Shown here: positions 1 to 7,050 of the stretch, one piece after another
How positions within the stretch are numbered: position 1 is the stretch's first letter
Layout of the letters: every line of letters starts with the position of its first letter
NCBI GenBank assembly: GCA_036389715.1
Contig: DASVWH010000172.1
Span: 1 to 11,989, forward strand
DNA: 11,989 nt
Origin: DASVWH01 sp036389715
Lineage (GTDB): Bacteria; Acidobacteriota; Blastocatellia; Pyrinomonadales; Pyrinomonadaceae
Direction of reading: 5' to 3'
Notes under the pieces: generated by a model
Seen by the model: only the letters and a program-made list of their open reading frames with translations
What the model was told of the DNA's origin: nothing
The model's database searches: none
Program-made: the position numbers and the translations under genes

Positions 1-1368
1 GTGGACGCCGAGAAGACGCGCGTCGAGTTCGCCGGCCGCGCCTTCAAGCCCGGCGACGACTTCGTCCTCGCCAGCACGGTGAGCACCGCAGCCGCGGGGC
101 CGCTCGTCTACGTCGGCCACGGCTGGGTCGTCAAGGCCAAGAACATCGACGCTTATCAGGGCGTTGACGTGAAGGACAAGGTCATGGTCCTGCTCGGCGG
201 CCTCCCGAAGGGCGTGACTTTCGCCGATCTACAGGGCGGCAAGGAGGGCGTTGACTGGATAGACCCGGAGACCTACGCGCAGACGCATGGCGCGAAAGGC
301 ATCATCTCTCTGCCCGGCAAACAGACGCTGGCCTTCTGGGAACGCAGCCGCCAGAACGCACTGACGCGCGGAACCGTCTCGATAGACAAATTCCGCAAGC
401 CCGGCGAAGCGACCTTCCCGCGCGCCATCCTTTCCGAAAAGATGGTCAACGCTCTCTTCCAGGGAGAGAAGCAGAGCGCGGCCGCCATCCTCGCCAGAGA
501 CGCCGCGACCGATGCCATCAAGGCTTTCGATTTCAGCCCCGAGAAGAAGGTTAACCTGACCGTCACGCTCAAGGCCGAACCCGTCTACACGCAGAACGTC
601 GTGGCCGTCCTCGAAGGCAAAGACCCCGTGCTCAAGAACGAGTACGTCGCGCTCGGCGCGCACTACGATCACGTCGGCACGGGTGCGCCCGGCGGCGCGG
701 GCCGCGCTCCCTCGGCCAGCGGCGACACGACCGATACTATCTGGAACGGCGCGGATGATGACGGGTCGGGGACGACGGCGCTGCTCGCGCTGGCCGAGAC
801 CGTCGCCAGGAATCCCGCGCCCAGGCGCTCCATCCTTTTCGTCTGGCATTGCGGCGAGGAGAAGGGACTTTGGGGCTCGCGCTACTTTACCGATAACCCG
901 ACGATTCCGCTCGACCGCATCGTCACGCAGATCAACATAGACATGATCGGGCGCAGCAAAAAAGAGGGCGACACGAATCCTCTGAACAAGACCCTCTCGG
1001 GTCCGAACGAGGTCTACGTCATCGGCTCCAGGATGATGAGCACGCAGCTCGGCGACTTGAGCGAACGCGTCAACAAGGGTTATCTCAACCTGGCCTTCAA
1101 CTACACCTACGACGACCCGAAAGACCCGAACCGCTTCTTCTATCGCTCGGACCATTTCAACTACGCGAAGAAGGGCATCCCGATCATCTTCTTCTTCGAC
1201 GGCGAGCACGAGGATTACCATCGCCCCGGCGATACGGCCGACAAGATTGATTACCAGAAGATGGAAAAAATCACGCGCACCGTCTATGCGACCATGTGGG
1301 AGCTGGCCAACCTGCCCGCGCGCCCGAAGGTTGACAAGCCGCTGCCCGCCGAAGTCACACAGGACTAG
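1..1368 (+). CDS. M28-family zinc metallopeptidase (aminopeptidase-like), 5' partial
   Basis: Probable exported di-zinc aminopeptidase; the N-terminus lies outside the window. The frame is open from the first base and the visible part has no signal peptide, so the GTG at base 1 is probably not the true start. Numbering from base 1, roughly residues 20-180 look like a PA-type insert (GHGWVV, then YQGVDVKDKVMVLLGG). The peptidase domain follows with all M28 landmarks: H221-Y-D223 (first zinc ligand and catalytic Asp), the bridging Asp in GADDDGSG (252-254), E286-E287 (general base and ligand in GEEKGLWGS), D314 in NIDMIGR and H407 in DYHRPGD. The catalytic set is complete, so it should be active. 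Substrate preference cannot be read from sequence. It ends TAG, 80 nt before a strong hairpin terminator. The family call is confident; the exact specificity (aminopeptidase or carboxypeptidase-like) is not. Confidence 0.93.
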   Translation: MDAEKTRVEFAGRAFKPGDDFVLASTVSTAAAGPLVYVGHGWVVKAKNIDAYQGVDVKDKVMVLLGGLPKGVTFADLQGGKEGVDWIDPETYAQTHGAKGIISLPGKQTLAFWERSRQNALTRGTVSIDKFRKPGEATFPRAILSEKMVNALFQGEKQSAAAILARDAATDAIKAFDFSPEKKVNLTVTLKAEPVYTQNVVAVLEGKDPVLKNEYVALGAHYDHVGTGAPGGAGRAPSASGDTTDTIWNGADDDGSGTTALLALAETVARNPAPRRSILFVWHCGEEKGLWGSRYFTDNPTIPLDRIVTQINIDMIGRSKKEGDTNPLNKTLSGPNEVYVIGSRMMSTQLGDLSERVNKGYLNLAFNYTYDDPKDPNRFFYRSDHFNYAKKGIPIIFFFDGEHEDYHRPGDTADKIDYQKMEKITRTVYATMWELANLPARPKVDKPLPAEVTQD

Positions 1369-1447
1369 CCTGGGCTTTCCCATCCGCCTGTCGAAAGATG
1401 CTCTTAAACGCGGGGAGAGCCAACAGGAAACAGGAAAGCCGCTAAGG

Positions 1448-1490
1448 ATAAAAGACGAGGCTGCTCAACTTGAGTAGCCTCGTCTTTTAT
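1448..1490. terminator. Bidirectional rho-independent terminator between convergent genes
   Basis: A 15-bp perfect inverted repeat (1448-1462 with 1476-1490) continues inward through one G-T position and a 4-bp stem (1464-1467 with 1471-1474) to a 3-nt loop, giving about 20 bp of stem. The outer arms are A-rich on one side and T-rich on the other (TCTTTTAT), so a U-tract ends the hairpin on either strand. It lies 80 nt after the peptidase stop (+) and about 105 nt after the stop of the convergent membrane-protein gene (-), as expected for a shared terminator. Confidence 0.9.
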
Positions 1491-1548
1491 CCCTTCGGGC
1501 CCTATCCTCGCGCGCTTTCTTCTGTCTCTCCAGCTGGCTTTCGTTCAT

Positions 1549-1577
1549 CCGCCGGTCCGTTGAAGAACCGCCGGTCC
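1549..1577. repeat. Short direct repeat CCGCCGGTCC x2
   Basis: The 10-mer CCGCCGGTCC occurs at 1549-1558 and again at 1568-1577, a 19-nt offset, just downstream of the minus-strand stop codon at 1595. There is no flanking mobile-element signature. In GC-rich DNA this may be chance or a small duplication; no function is assigned. Confidence 0.5.
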
Positions 1578-1594
1578 AGGTTTTCCCTCGCGGC

Positions 1595-4500
1595 CTAGCG
1601 CCATTCGCCGAATCGCTCCCGCGCATACTCACGCCTCTCGCTCAAGCGCTTGCGCATCAGCAGGATTTGCTCGCGGCGGAATTCCAGCATCCCCCAGAAA
1701 ATTACGAGCAGCGCGCCGACCGAGATTAAGTAGACCTTCAAGGGAACCTGCATCCAGTCAACGCTTGTCAGCGCCAACGCCAACAGCTCAAGCCCGAGCG
1801 CCGCTCCGCCGATGAGCAGAGGCGCTCGCAGTCTGCCCATCACGCCAGAGAGGACGAGCGCGAGCGAGGCGCAAAGCGTCGTCAGGTCACGCGACGGCGC
1901 GGGTAAATCCAGCAGCAGCCGAAACTGAAGCGCGCGAATCAGCAACGGCCCCGCCAGCAGAATACTGCCCGTCCAGAAAAGCAGCGCCGCATCGCGCGCA
2001 TACTCGTTCCACTCGCGCCGCACCGCCGTGTAAGCGACGATGAGCACGAGGATGGCGACCGGCGAAGTGTAAAGCTCCACGTCCTCGACCGGATCGAAAC
2101 CGGCCCGCAGGCACGAGAGCGCGAATGCCATGACGGCCGCGCTCAGCCCCGCGCGGAAGTATTGCAGGCGCGCGTGCTCTCTCGACCAGAAACTCGCGCC
2201 GAAGGAGACCAGCGCCACCGCACCGAGCGCCACCGACGCCGCCAGCAACGCCGGATCGCCCGCCCGCAGGTGTGTTGATGCCTGAAGCAGCGCCGCGAGA
2301 GAGGCCAGAGTTCCGGCTGCGGCTGCGGCGCGACCGGCGGGCATCCGTAGCCATTCGGCCCCGCGTGCCAGCGCGTAGCGGCCGAGCGCGAAGAGCAGCG
2401 GAAAGAGCGTGAGCGCCGCGGTCGCCGCGAACCATTCCAGGCTGACCCCGAGCGCCGTGAGCACGGCGACGCACAGAGCGCCCGCATGAACGGCTGAGAT
2501 GTAGACCAGCCAGGATTCCCGCACACGCGCCGTGCGTTCGCTCCAGTAGAGGAGTGCGAGCAGCAGTACGAAGAGCGCGCCCGCGCCGCCACTCTCAAGC
2601 TGCGAGAGCGCGGTCGCAAGCCAGAGAGTCGCACACACGGTGACGGCCGAGTCGGCTACGAAGCGGGCTATCCCTGCGAGGAAGAGCTGGCCCTGGCTGG
2701 CCGTCGCCGAAGCCTTGCCCGCCTCGAAGGTCGCACCGGGGGCGGGCAGCAGGCGGGCGGCGGCTTTTGAGATAAGAAAGGCCGCGCAGATGACAAAAAC
2801 CGCGACGGGCCACGCTGCAGGCAGTGCGCCGGAAAACTTCAACGCGTCTCCCGCCGCCGCAACCATCACCAGCGCGGCCGTTGACACGAGCGCAACGCCC
2901 AGCGCCGAACGCTCGCGCCGCCCGCGCAACGCCCCGTAGGCGATGGCCGCAAAGAGGACGAAGAACATGGAGCCGCGCAGCGTCTGCGTTCTCAAAATGC
3001 CGCCCTCCGGCCAGAGGTGTAAGAGCAGCGCGGTGATGCCCGCCGAAAGGAGCAGGAGCACGAATTCCATGTCCGCGATGCGGATGAAGGGCGCGGCCAG
3101 TTGTTCCTCCCGCCGCAGCCGCAGGACCAGGAACGCAATCGCGTAGAGCACGAAGGGCCACGCCGCAGAGGCCGCCGAAAAGAGCGTCACGGATTCCAGC
3201 CTGAAGCCGAGCAGCGCGACCAAAAAAGCGGCCGAGGCATAGAGAGCCGAGGCGTGTGCGAGCGTTACGAAGATGACTTTTCCGGAGAAGCGCGGCGTGC
3301 CGAGAAACGCATAGGCCGCGGCCAGTGAGGCTAGAGCCGCCGCCTGCGCGAGCGAATAGACCTCGGCGTCCAGGACCAGCCAGGCGCTCGCGGGCACAAG
3401 CACCAGGCCGACGATCAGGCCCGCCCGATGAAGCGCCGCCGGAAGAGCAGCGCCCCGCGCAAGGCGGGCACACAGCGAGAGGGCCAGCGCCGCCAGGCCG
3501 AGCGCCAGCACCATCGTCGAGCCCGAGACCGCCAGGCCGTCCGCCGCCAGAAACTCCGTCCAGACGAGCGCCAGCGCGCTCAAGGTGTAGAGACCGACGC
3601 GCCTCTTCGTGTCAATGTAGCGGCCCGCGAGCCACGCGACGTAGGCCAGGCAGGCGAACAGGAGCATCGCCACGCCCGCATCGTAAACGCTTGAGCCGAG
3701 GCGGAATATTCCTTCGGAGAGCGAGGGCTGCGAACCTGCGCGCAGCGTCATGTAAAGGAGCGCGGCGAGCGTTGAACCGGCGAGCGAGACCTGTACGAGC
3801 GGCCCGCCCCACAGTTGATAATCGAAGCGCCCCGGTTGTCGCCCGTCTCTCTCCCGTGCCCCATCATCCTCGCCGGACGGAGGCGCGGCCGGTGAAGTCG
3901 CATGGGTATCGTCGCGCGGCAAGAGGCGCGAGACGTGCAACAGGACCAGCGAGATGCCCGCCAGCGCCAGCGCATACAGGCCGAACGCTTCGGGCGCGTC
4001 GCGGTAGATGATGGCCCAGGCCGCAATGATGCTTGCGACCGACGCCAGGTAGACGTAGAGCTTTTCACGCAGCAGCGCAGCCGTCAGCGCATAGAGCAGC
4101 GCACAGAAAGCGTAGACCAGCCAGGCCCGCCCGTTGTTCTGAATCAGCCCCGAGCGCACCAGGAACCAGAAATTGACGGGAACCAGCAATGAGCCGATTA
4201 AGGTCAACGCCCGGCCCGTCAGCCGCAGCCGCGTGCGCAGGATAGTCAGCCAGCCCGCGACCGTCACGCCCGTCGTCCCGAGCATCAGCAGCGCGGCCTG
4301 GACCAGAGGCTCTTGCAGCTTTTGATAGAGCACGTCGCGCAGCCAGATGACGATGCCGACGACGAACATCGCCGCGCCCGTATAGAGCAGAAAGCGGATG
4401 GTCTGCGGATCGGTCAGCGTCTCGACGACGTTACGCCTGGGCGCTGGCGGTGAGAGCGCGGGGCGCGCCGCCTGTGACGTTCGCGCGGCTCTGCGAGGAA

Positions 4501-4924
4501 AAGGAAAAGGAAAGGGGGAGGCATCGCCCGCGGGTTGCCGTGCGGGAGAATCTTCGGCAGTTGCATGCGCTTGTTCGGCGTCCGGGCGCGGCGCAGGAGC
4601 TTGAGGTTGAGCGGCGGCAGCAGCGCCTGGTTCCGGCGCGGGCGGGCGTGTCGTCGCGGCCTCGGCGGCGGATGCCAGCCGGGCGCGCAAATCTTCCAGT
4701 CTTCGTTCGTAGCTCCCGCGCAGCCGCGCAGCCTGTTCGCGGCTGACGACCTCTTCAGCCTCCCAGCCTTCCAGCTCCGCGAGGAGGTACGCCACGCTGC
4801 GAATCTCCTGCGCGCACGCTTCATCCATCCGCGCCCCGCATGCTTCACAAAAGAGAGCATCGCGGGCTATCGCAGCGCCGCAGCCGGGGCACTGTAGATG
4901 GTCGCTGCGAGGAGAGATTTGCAT
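1595..4924 (-). CDS. Large polytopic membrane protein with N-terminal zinc ribbon (DUF2157/SCO7613-like)
   Basis: A 1109-residue protein of unknown function. Residues 12-29 form a four-cysteine zinc ribbon (CPGC...CEAC; C12, C15, C26, C29). Next come a charged helical, possibly coiled-coil stretch (about 35-90) and a Pro/Ala-rich linker (about 90-170). From about residue 178 to 1085 the protein is almost continuous hydrophobic segments, probably more than twenty membrane helices, and it ends in a basic cytoplasmic tail rich in Arg/Glu. The first membrane segments (RFLLYTGAAMFVVGIVIWL, later LTLIGSLLVPVNFWFLV) resemble large bacterial proteins annotated DUF2157 or SCO7613 C-terminal-domain membrane proteins; that assignment is from memory. 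No catalytic motif is visible. The ATG start sits directly before the zinc ribbon, and no good Shine-Dalgarno lies upstream. It follows rsmI on the same strand after a 123-bp repeat-containing gap, so read-through from rsmI is possible. Its 3' end shares the terminator at 1448-1490. Confidence 0.85.
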   Translation of the reverse strand: MQISPRSDHLQCPGCGAAIARDALFCEACGARMDEACAQEIRSVAYLLAELEGWEAEEVVSREQAARLRGSYERRLEDLRARLASAAEAATTRPPAPEPGAAAAAQPQAPAPRPDAEQAHATAEDSPARQPAGDASPFPFPFPRRAARTSQAARPALSPPAPRRNVVETLTDPQTIRFLLYTGAAMFVVGIVIWLRDVLYQKLQEPLVQAALLMLGTTGVTVAGWLTILRTRLRLTGRALTLIGSLLVPVNFWFLVRSGLIQNNGRAWLVYAFCALLYALTAALLREKLYVYLASVASIIAAWAIIYRDAPEAFGLYALALAGISLVLLHVSRLLPRDDTHATSPAAPPSGEDDGARERDGRQPGRFDYQLWGGPLVQVSLAGSTLAALLYMTLRAGSQPSLSEGIFRLGSSVYDAGVAMLLFACLAYVAWLAGRYIDTKRRVGLYTLSALALVWTEFLAADGLAVSGSTMVLALGLAALALSLCARLARGAALPAALHRAGLIVGLVLVPASAWLVLDAEVYSLAQAAALASLAAAYAFLGTPRFSGKVIFVTLAHASALYASAAFLVALLGFRLESVTLFSAASAAWPFVLYAIAFLVLRLRREEQLAAPFIRIADMEFVLLLLSAGITALLLHLWPEGGILRTQTLRGSMFFVLFAAIAYGALRGRRERSALGVALVSTAALVMVAAAGDALKFSGALPAAWPVAVFVICAAFLISKAAARLLPAPGATFEAGKASATASQGQLFLAGIARFVADSAVTVCATLWLATALSQLESGGAGALFVLLLALLYWSERTARVRESWLVYISAVHAGALCVAVLTALGVSLEWFAATAALTLFPLLFALGRYALARGAEWLRMPAGRAAAAAGTLASLAALLQASTHLRAGDPALLAASVALGAVALVSFGASFWSREHARLQYFRAGLSAAVMAFALSCLRAGFDPVEDVELYTSPVAILVLIVAYTAVRREWNEYARDAALLFWTGSILLAGPLLIRALQFRLLLDLPAPSRDLTTLCASLALVLSGVMGRLRAPLLIGGAALGLELLALALTSVDWMQVPLKVYLISVGALLVIFWGMLEFRREQILLMRKRLSERREYARERFGEWR

Positions 4925-4945
4925 AAAAGTAAAACCGGCGAAAGA

Positions 4946-5055
4946 ATTTAATCATTGATTCATGTCATCATTGATTCATTGAACGACTAAGTGAATTGTT
5001 AAATGAGTAAATGACCAGATGAATCAATGATTAAATGACTACATGAATCAATCTC
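4946..5055. repeat. AT-rich 4/8-bp periodic repeat with 18-bp inverted arms
   Basis: The gap between rsmI and the large membrane gene is AT-rich, unlike the GC-rich flanks. Read in 4-base steps from 4952, 23 of 26 tetramers begin with T and 21 have A in third place (TCAT, TGAT, TGAA, TAAA, TGAC and similar). Six consecutive octamers from 4999 to 5046 end in ATGA. The sequence TCATTGATTCAT occurs twice (4952-4963, 4968-4979); its complement is at 5019-5030 and, partly, at 5043-5052. Bases 4946-4963 and 5019-5036 are perfect 18-bp inverted repeats around a 55-nt loop. Because 4 and 8 are coprime with 3, stop codons fall in all frames on both strands. The block begins at the rsmI stop codon. The role is unknown: it could be a promoter region, a transcript-end structure or a simple repeat expansion. 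Confidence 0.85.
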
Positions 5056-5920
5056 TTTCCTCCTCGTCAATTCTCGCCCTGGCCCGTTCGGCGACGAGGC
5101 GGCGGTAGGCTTCCGAGCGGCCGAGGCCGAGTTCGCGTGCGGCCTTCTTAAGGGCTGCGCGGGCGTCCATTCCCTGGCTCTCGAAGGTCTCTACGCGCGC
5201 CGCTATCCCGGACGCGGGGCCATTTTCGGAGGCTTCCTCGTTGATTATCGCACGGTCAATGACGAGCACCATCTCGCCGCGCGCCGTCGCCTTGCCGCCA
5301 AAACGCAGGGCCAGCTCGCTCAAGCGCCCGCGCAACACCTCTTCGTGCAGCTTGGTCAACTCACGCGCGACGGCCGCCTCGCGCTCGCCCAGCATCTCGC
5401 GCGCGTCGGCGAGAGCCTGCGCGATGCGATGCGGCGCTTCGTAGAAGATAAGCGTCGCGTCGAGGGTGCGAGCCTCGGCGAAGCGGGCGCGCCGCTGCGT
5501 CGAGCGGGCGGGCAGAAATCCCCCGAAGAAGAAGCTGTCGGTCGGCAGCCCCGAAGCCACCAGTGCCGCGACGAAGGCGGTCGCGCCGGGGACGGGCACT
5601 ACCCGCGCTCCGCGCGTTGCCGCCTCATGGACCAGCCGGAAGCCAGGGTCGGAGATGCCCGGCGTGCCCGCGTCCGAGACGACAGCCACGCTCGCTCCCG
5701 TCTCCAGCAGAGCGCCCAGCTCTGCGGCGCGCTCGCGCTCGTTGTGCTCGTGATAACTGACAGTCTTCGTCTCGATGCCGTAATGATTGAGCAGGACGCG
5801 CGTGTGGCGCGTGTCCTCGCAGGCGATGACCGCGACTTCGCCGAGCACGCGCAGGGCTCGCTGCGTGATGTCTTCGAGATTACCGATGGGCGTCGCCACG
5901 ATGTAGAGCGTGCCTGCCAT
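5048..5920 (-). CDS. rsmI: 16S rRNA (cytidine(1402)-2'-O)-methyltransferase RsmI
   Basis: A 290-residue enzyme that, in characterised bacteria, adds the 2'-O-methyl group to C1402 of 16S rRNA using S-adenosylmethionine, tuning the ribosomal P site together with RsmH. It has the tetrapyrrole-methylase-type fold landmarks in order: VATPIGNLEDIT (8-19), the CEDTRHT motif (34-40), SYHEHNE (55-61), the glycine-rich SDAGTPGISDPG (82-93), PVPGATA (about 111-117), the FGGFLP segment and FYEAPHR. The C-terminus (about 245-285) has the small helical RsmI_HTH-like domain (ALKKAARELGLGRSEAYRRL). Length is normal for the family and no key motif is missing. The ATG is preceded by a weak purine stretch (AAGG) very close to the start. 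The secreted-protein gene upstream is separated by a terminator, so rsmI probably has its own promoter within 5921-5951 or just upstream. Confidence 0.97.
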   Translation of the reverse strand: MAGTLYIVATPIGNLEDITQRALRVLGEVAVIACEDTRHTRVLLNHYGIETKTVSYHEHNERERAAELGALLETGASVAVVSDAGTPGISDPGFRLVHEAATRGARVVPVPGATAFVAALVASGLPTDSFFFGGFLPARSTQRRARFAEARTLDATLIFYEAPHRIAQALADAREMLGEREAAVARELTKLHEEVLRGRLSELALRFGGKATARGEMVLVIDRAIINEEASENGPASGIAARVETFESQGMDARAALKKAARELGLGRSEAYRRLVAERARARIDEEERD

Positions 5921-5951
5921 ACCTTATTCTGGCATCAAGCGGCGTAAAAGG

Positions 5952-5991
5952 CGAAAGCCCCGCCCACTCTTGCGAGGAGGCGAGGCTTTCG
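5952..5991 (-). terminator. Rho-independent terminator after the secreted-protein gene
   Basis: The 13-nt arms at 5952-5964 and 5979-5991 pair fully as minus-strand RNA (one U-G wobble) but carry a C-A mismatch as plus-strand RNA, so the minus strand is the functional direction. A 14-nt loop separates the arms, and a short CCTTTTA tract follows on the minus strand. It lies about 70 nt after the stop codon at 6060 and upstream of rsmI. Confidence 0.75.
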
Positions 5992-6000
5992 GCCGACCCT

Positions 6001-6030
6001 GCGCGCAGCCCCTGCGAAGCGGCTGCGCGC
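6001..6030. other. GC-rich stem-loop in the 3' region of the secreted-protein gene
   Basis: A perfect 10-bp inverted repeat (GCGCGCAGCC at 6001-6010, its complement at 6021-6030) encloses a 10-nt loop. It sits 30 nt past the stop codon at 6060 and just before the terminator at 5952-5991. It has no U-tract, so alone it is not a classic terminator; it could stabilise the mRNA 3' end or help termination. Confidence 0.6.
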
Positions 6031-6059
6031 ATCTACGCTTAACTCTTCATCTCAAACCC

Positions 6060-6686
6060 TTACTGCGGGAAGGGCAGCCTTCTCCACCAGTCGTTGTTGT
6101 TCCGGCGGTCATTGCGGCGATAGTCGTCGTCGCGTCCGTAGTAACCGCCCGTCCCGTTGAAGCTCAGGCCGTAGGCGTCGGCGATCAGGCGCAGGTCCTG
6201 CGTGATCTGCGACCAGTCGGAGGCTGTCCGCGAATCGAGGCGGGTGCGACCGACGACGCGATCAAGCTGCGAGGCAAGCTGCAAGAGCCTGCGAGCCTCG
6301 TTGGAGGCGCGGTAGAGGTCGCGTGCGTCGCCCAGGCGGTCTCTGAAATTGTCTGCGGCGCTGCGAAACTCCCTGGCCCTCTCGTTGATGCGGTCTTCGC
6401 GGCGCGTATCGTCATAGCGGCTGCGGTCGAGCGCGCTGTCGAGATGTCTTTGAAAATCGCCGCTGCGGTCGTCAACGCGCCTGGCGGCATCTCGCACGGC
6501 GCGGTTGTCATAGCCGTAGCGCCCGCCGCTGCGGCGATAGTCCCTGTCCCTTCCATAATCCCTGTTGTCACGGCGGTCGCGTCCCCACGGGTCGTAGTTT
6601 CCCTGCGCCGCTGCGAGCGCGGGCAGGCAGAGTGCTATCAAGGCGGCGGCGATGACGGTCGGGATAATTCTGCGTCGGTTGGCCAT
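6060..6686 (-). CDS. Small secreted Arg/Asp/Tyr-rich protein of unknown function
   Basis: A 208-residue protein I do not recognise. Residues 1-27 are a clear Sec signal peptide (basic start, hydrophobic core VIAAALIALCLPALAAA, then Q28). The mature N-terminus (about 28-75) is low complexity and rich in Arg, Asp, Tyr and Gly. The middle (about 70-175) is charged and probably helical, with many Arg/Asp/Glu pairs and few aromatics, suggesting a helical bundle. The C-terminus is again polar and basic (DDDYRRNDRRNNNDWWRR), ending RLPFPQ. It contains no cysteines after the signal peptide, so no disulphides and no lipobox. The abundant opposite charges suggest a periplasmic or surface protein that binds polyanions or other proteins, which is speculation. 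It is a single-gene unit with a strong ribosome-binding site and its own terminator. Confidence 0.8.
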   Translation of the reverse strand: MANRRRIIPTVIAAALIALCLPALAAAQGNYDPWGRDRRDNRDYGRDRDYRRSGGRYGYDNRAVRDAARRVDDRSGDFQRHLDSALDRSRYDDTRREDRINERAREFRSAADNFRDRLGDARDLYRASNEARRLLQLASQLDRVVGRTRLDSRTASDWSQITQDLRLIADAYGLSFNGTGGYYGRDDDYRRNDRRNNNDWWRRLPFPQ

Positions 6687-6695
6687 TGTTTTAAT

Positions 6696-6702
6696 TCTCC
6701 TC
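6696..6702 (-). promoter_or_regulatory. Shine-Dalgarno site for the secreted-protein gene
   Basis: GAGGAGA on the minus strand, about 9-10 nt upstream of the ATG at 6686. It is the clearest ribosome-binding site in the window and fixes the start of the secreted protein directly before its signal peptide. Confidence 0.8.
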
Positions 6703-7050
6703 GTAAGATTTCTAACTGGCGGCGACCGCGTCTCGCGTCATCATCAAAGGTGTCGTTGATTCGGTCGGCCTCTATCAAACGTCTCATCCGGGGATCTTAA
6801 GATGTTACGTCCTCCGCCTAAGGCTCCGGCAAACATCGTGCCGCAAGCCCGGAGAGCGAGAGGGGCCGCGCCCGGAATCAAATCAAAGCGTGGCGCGATG
6901 GATAGTTTTTCGGTGGGCTCGAAGACGCGGGAGCCCGGGCGGGCGACGAAAACGTGCAGGCGCTATCGCATATCGTTAGCGGTTTGGGGAAAAGCGGGCG
7001 GCCGGTTTTGGGCCGTACATTCTCTTTACACTCTCTTTGGCCCGCGAGTT
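6703..7050. other. Gene-free stretch between two minus-strand genes
   Basis: About 350 bases with no ORF showing recognisable protein character; the open frames here continue antisense through the neighbouring gene. It should hold the promoter of the secreted-protein gene, but I cannot place convincing -35/-10 boxes. Visible structures are a perfect 10-bp palindrome ATCTTAAGAT (6794-6803), a nested inverted repeat (GTTTTTCG 6905-6912 with CGAAAAC 6947-6953, enclosing GGGCTC/GAGCCC), and a weak 5-bp hairpin (6999-7003 with 7011-7015). On the minus strand that hairpin is followed by CCCGCTTTT and could terminate the gene ending at 7051. Confidence 0.5.

Noticed and set aside
229..1383. 384-codon open frame on the minus strand opposite the M28 peptidase
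   Set aside because: It is antisense to a gene with a complete M28 motif set. The translation is Arg/Val/Asp-rich with no domain, typical of antisense frames in GC-rich DNA.
2595..3473. Long second minus-strand frame inside the large membrane gene
   Set aside because: Gly/Arg/Ala-rich out-of-frame shadow of the membrane-protein coding sequence, with no plausible fold.
4946..5055. CRISPR array or mobile-element end in the periodic block
   Set aside because: The units are 4-8 bp without unique spacers, and there is no transposase gene or target-site duplication.
6794..6803. Palindrome ATCTTAAGAT as an operator
   Set aside because: A single 10-bp palindrome with no second copy and no recognised regulator nearby is too weak to call.
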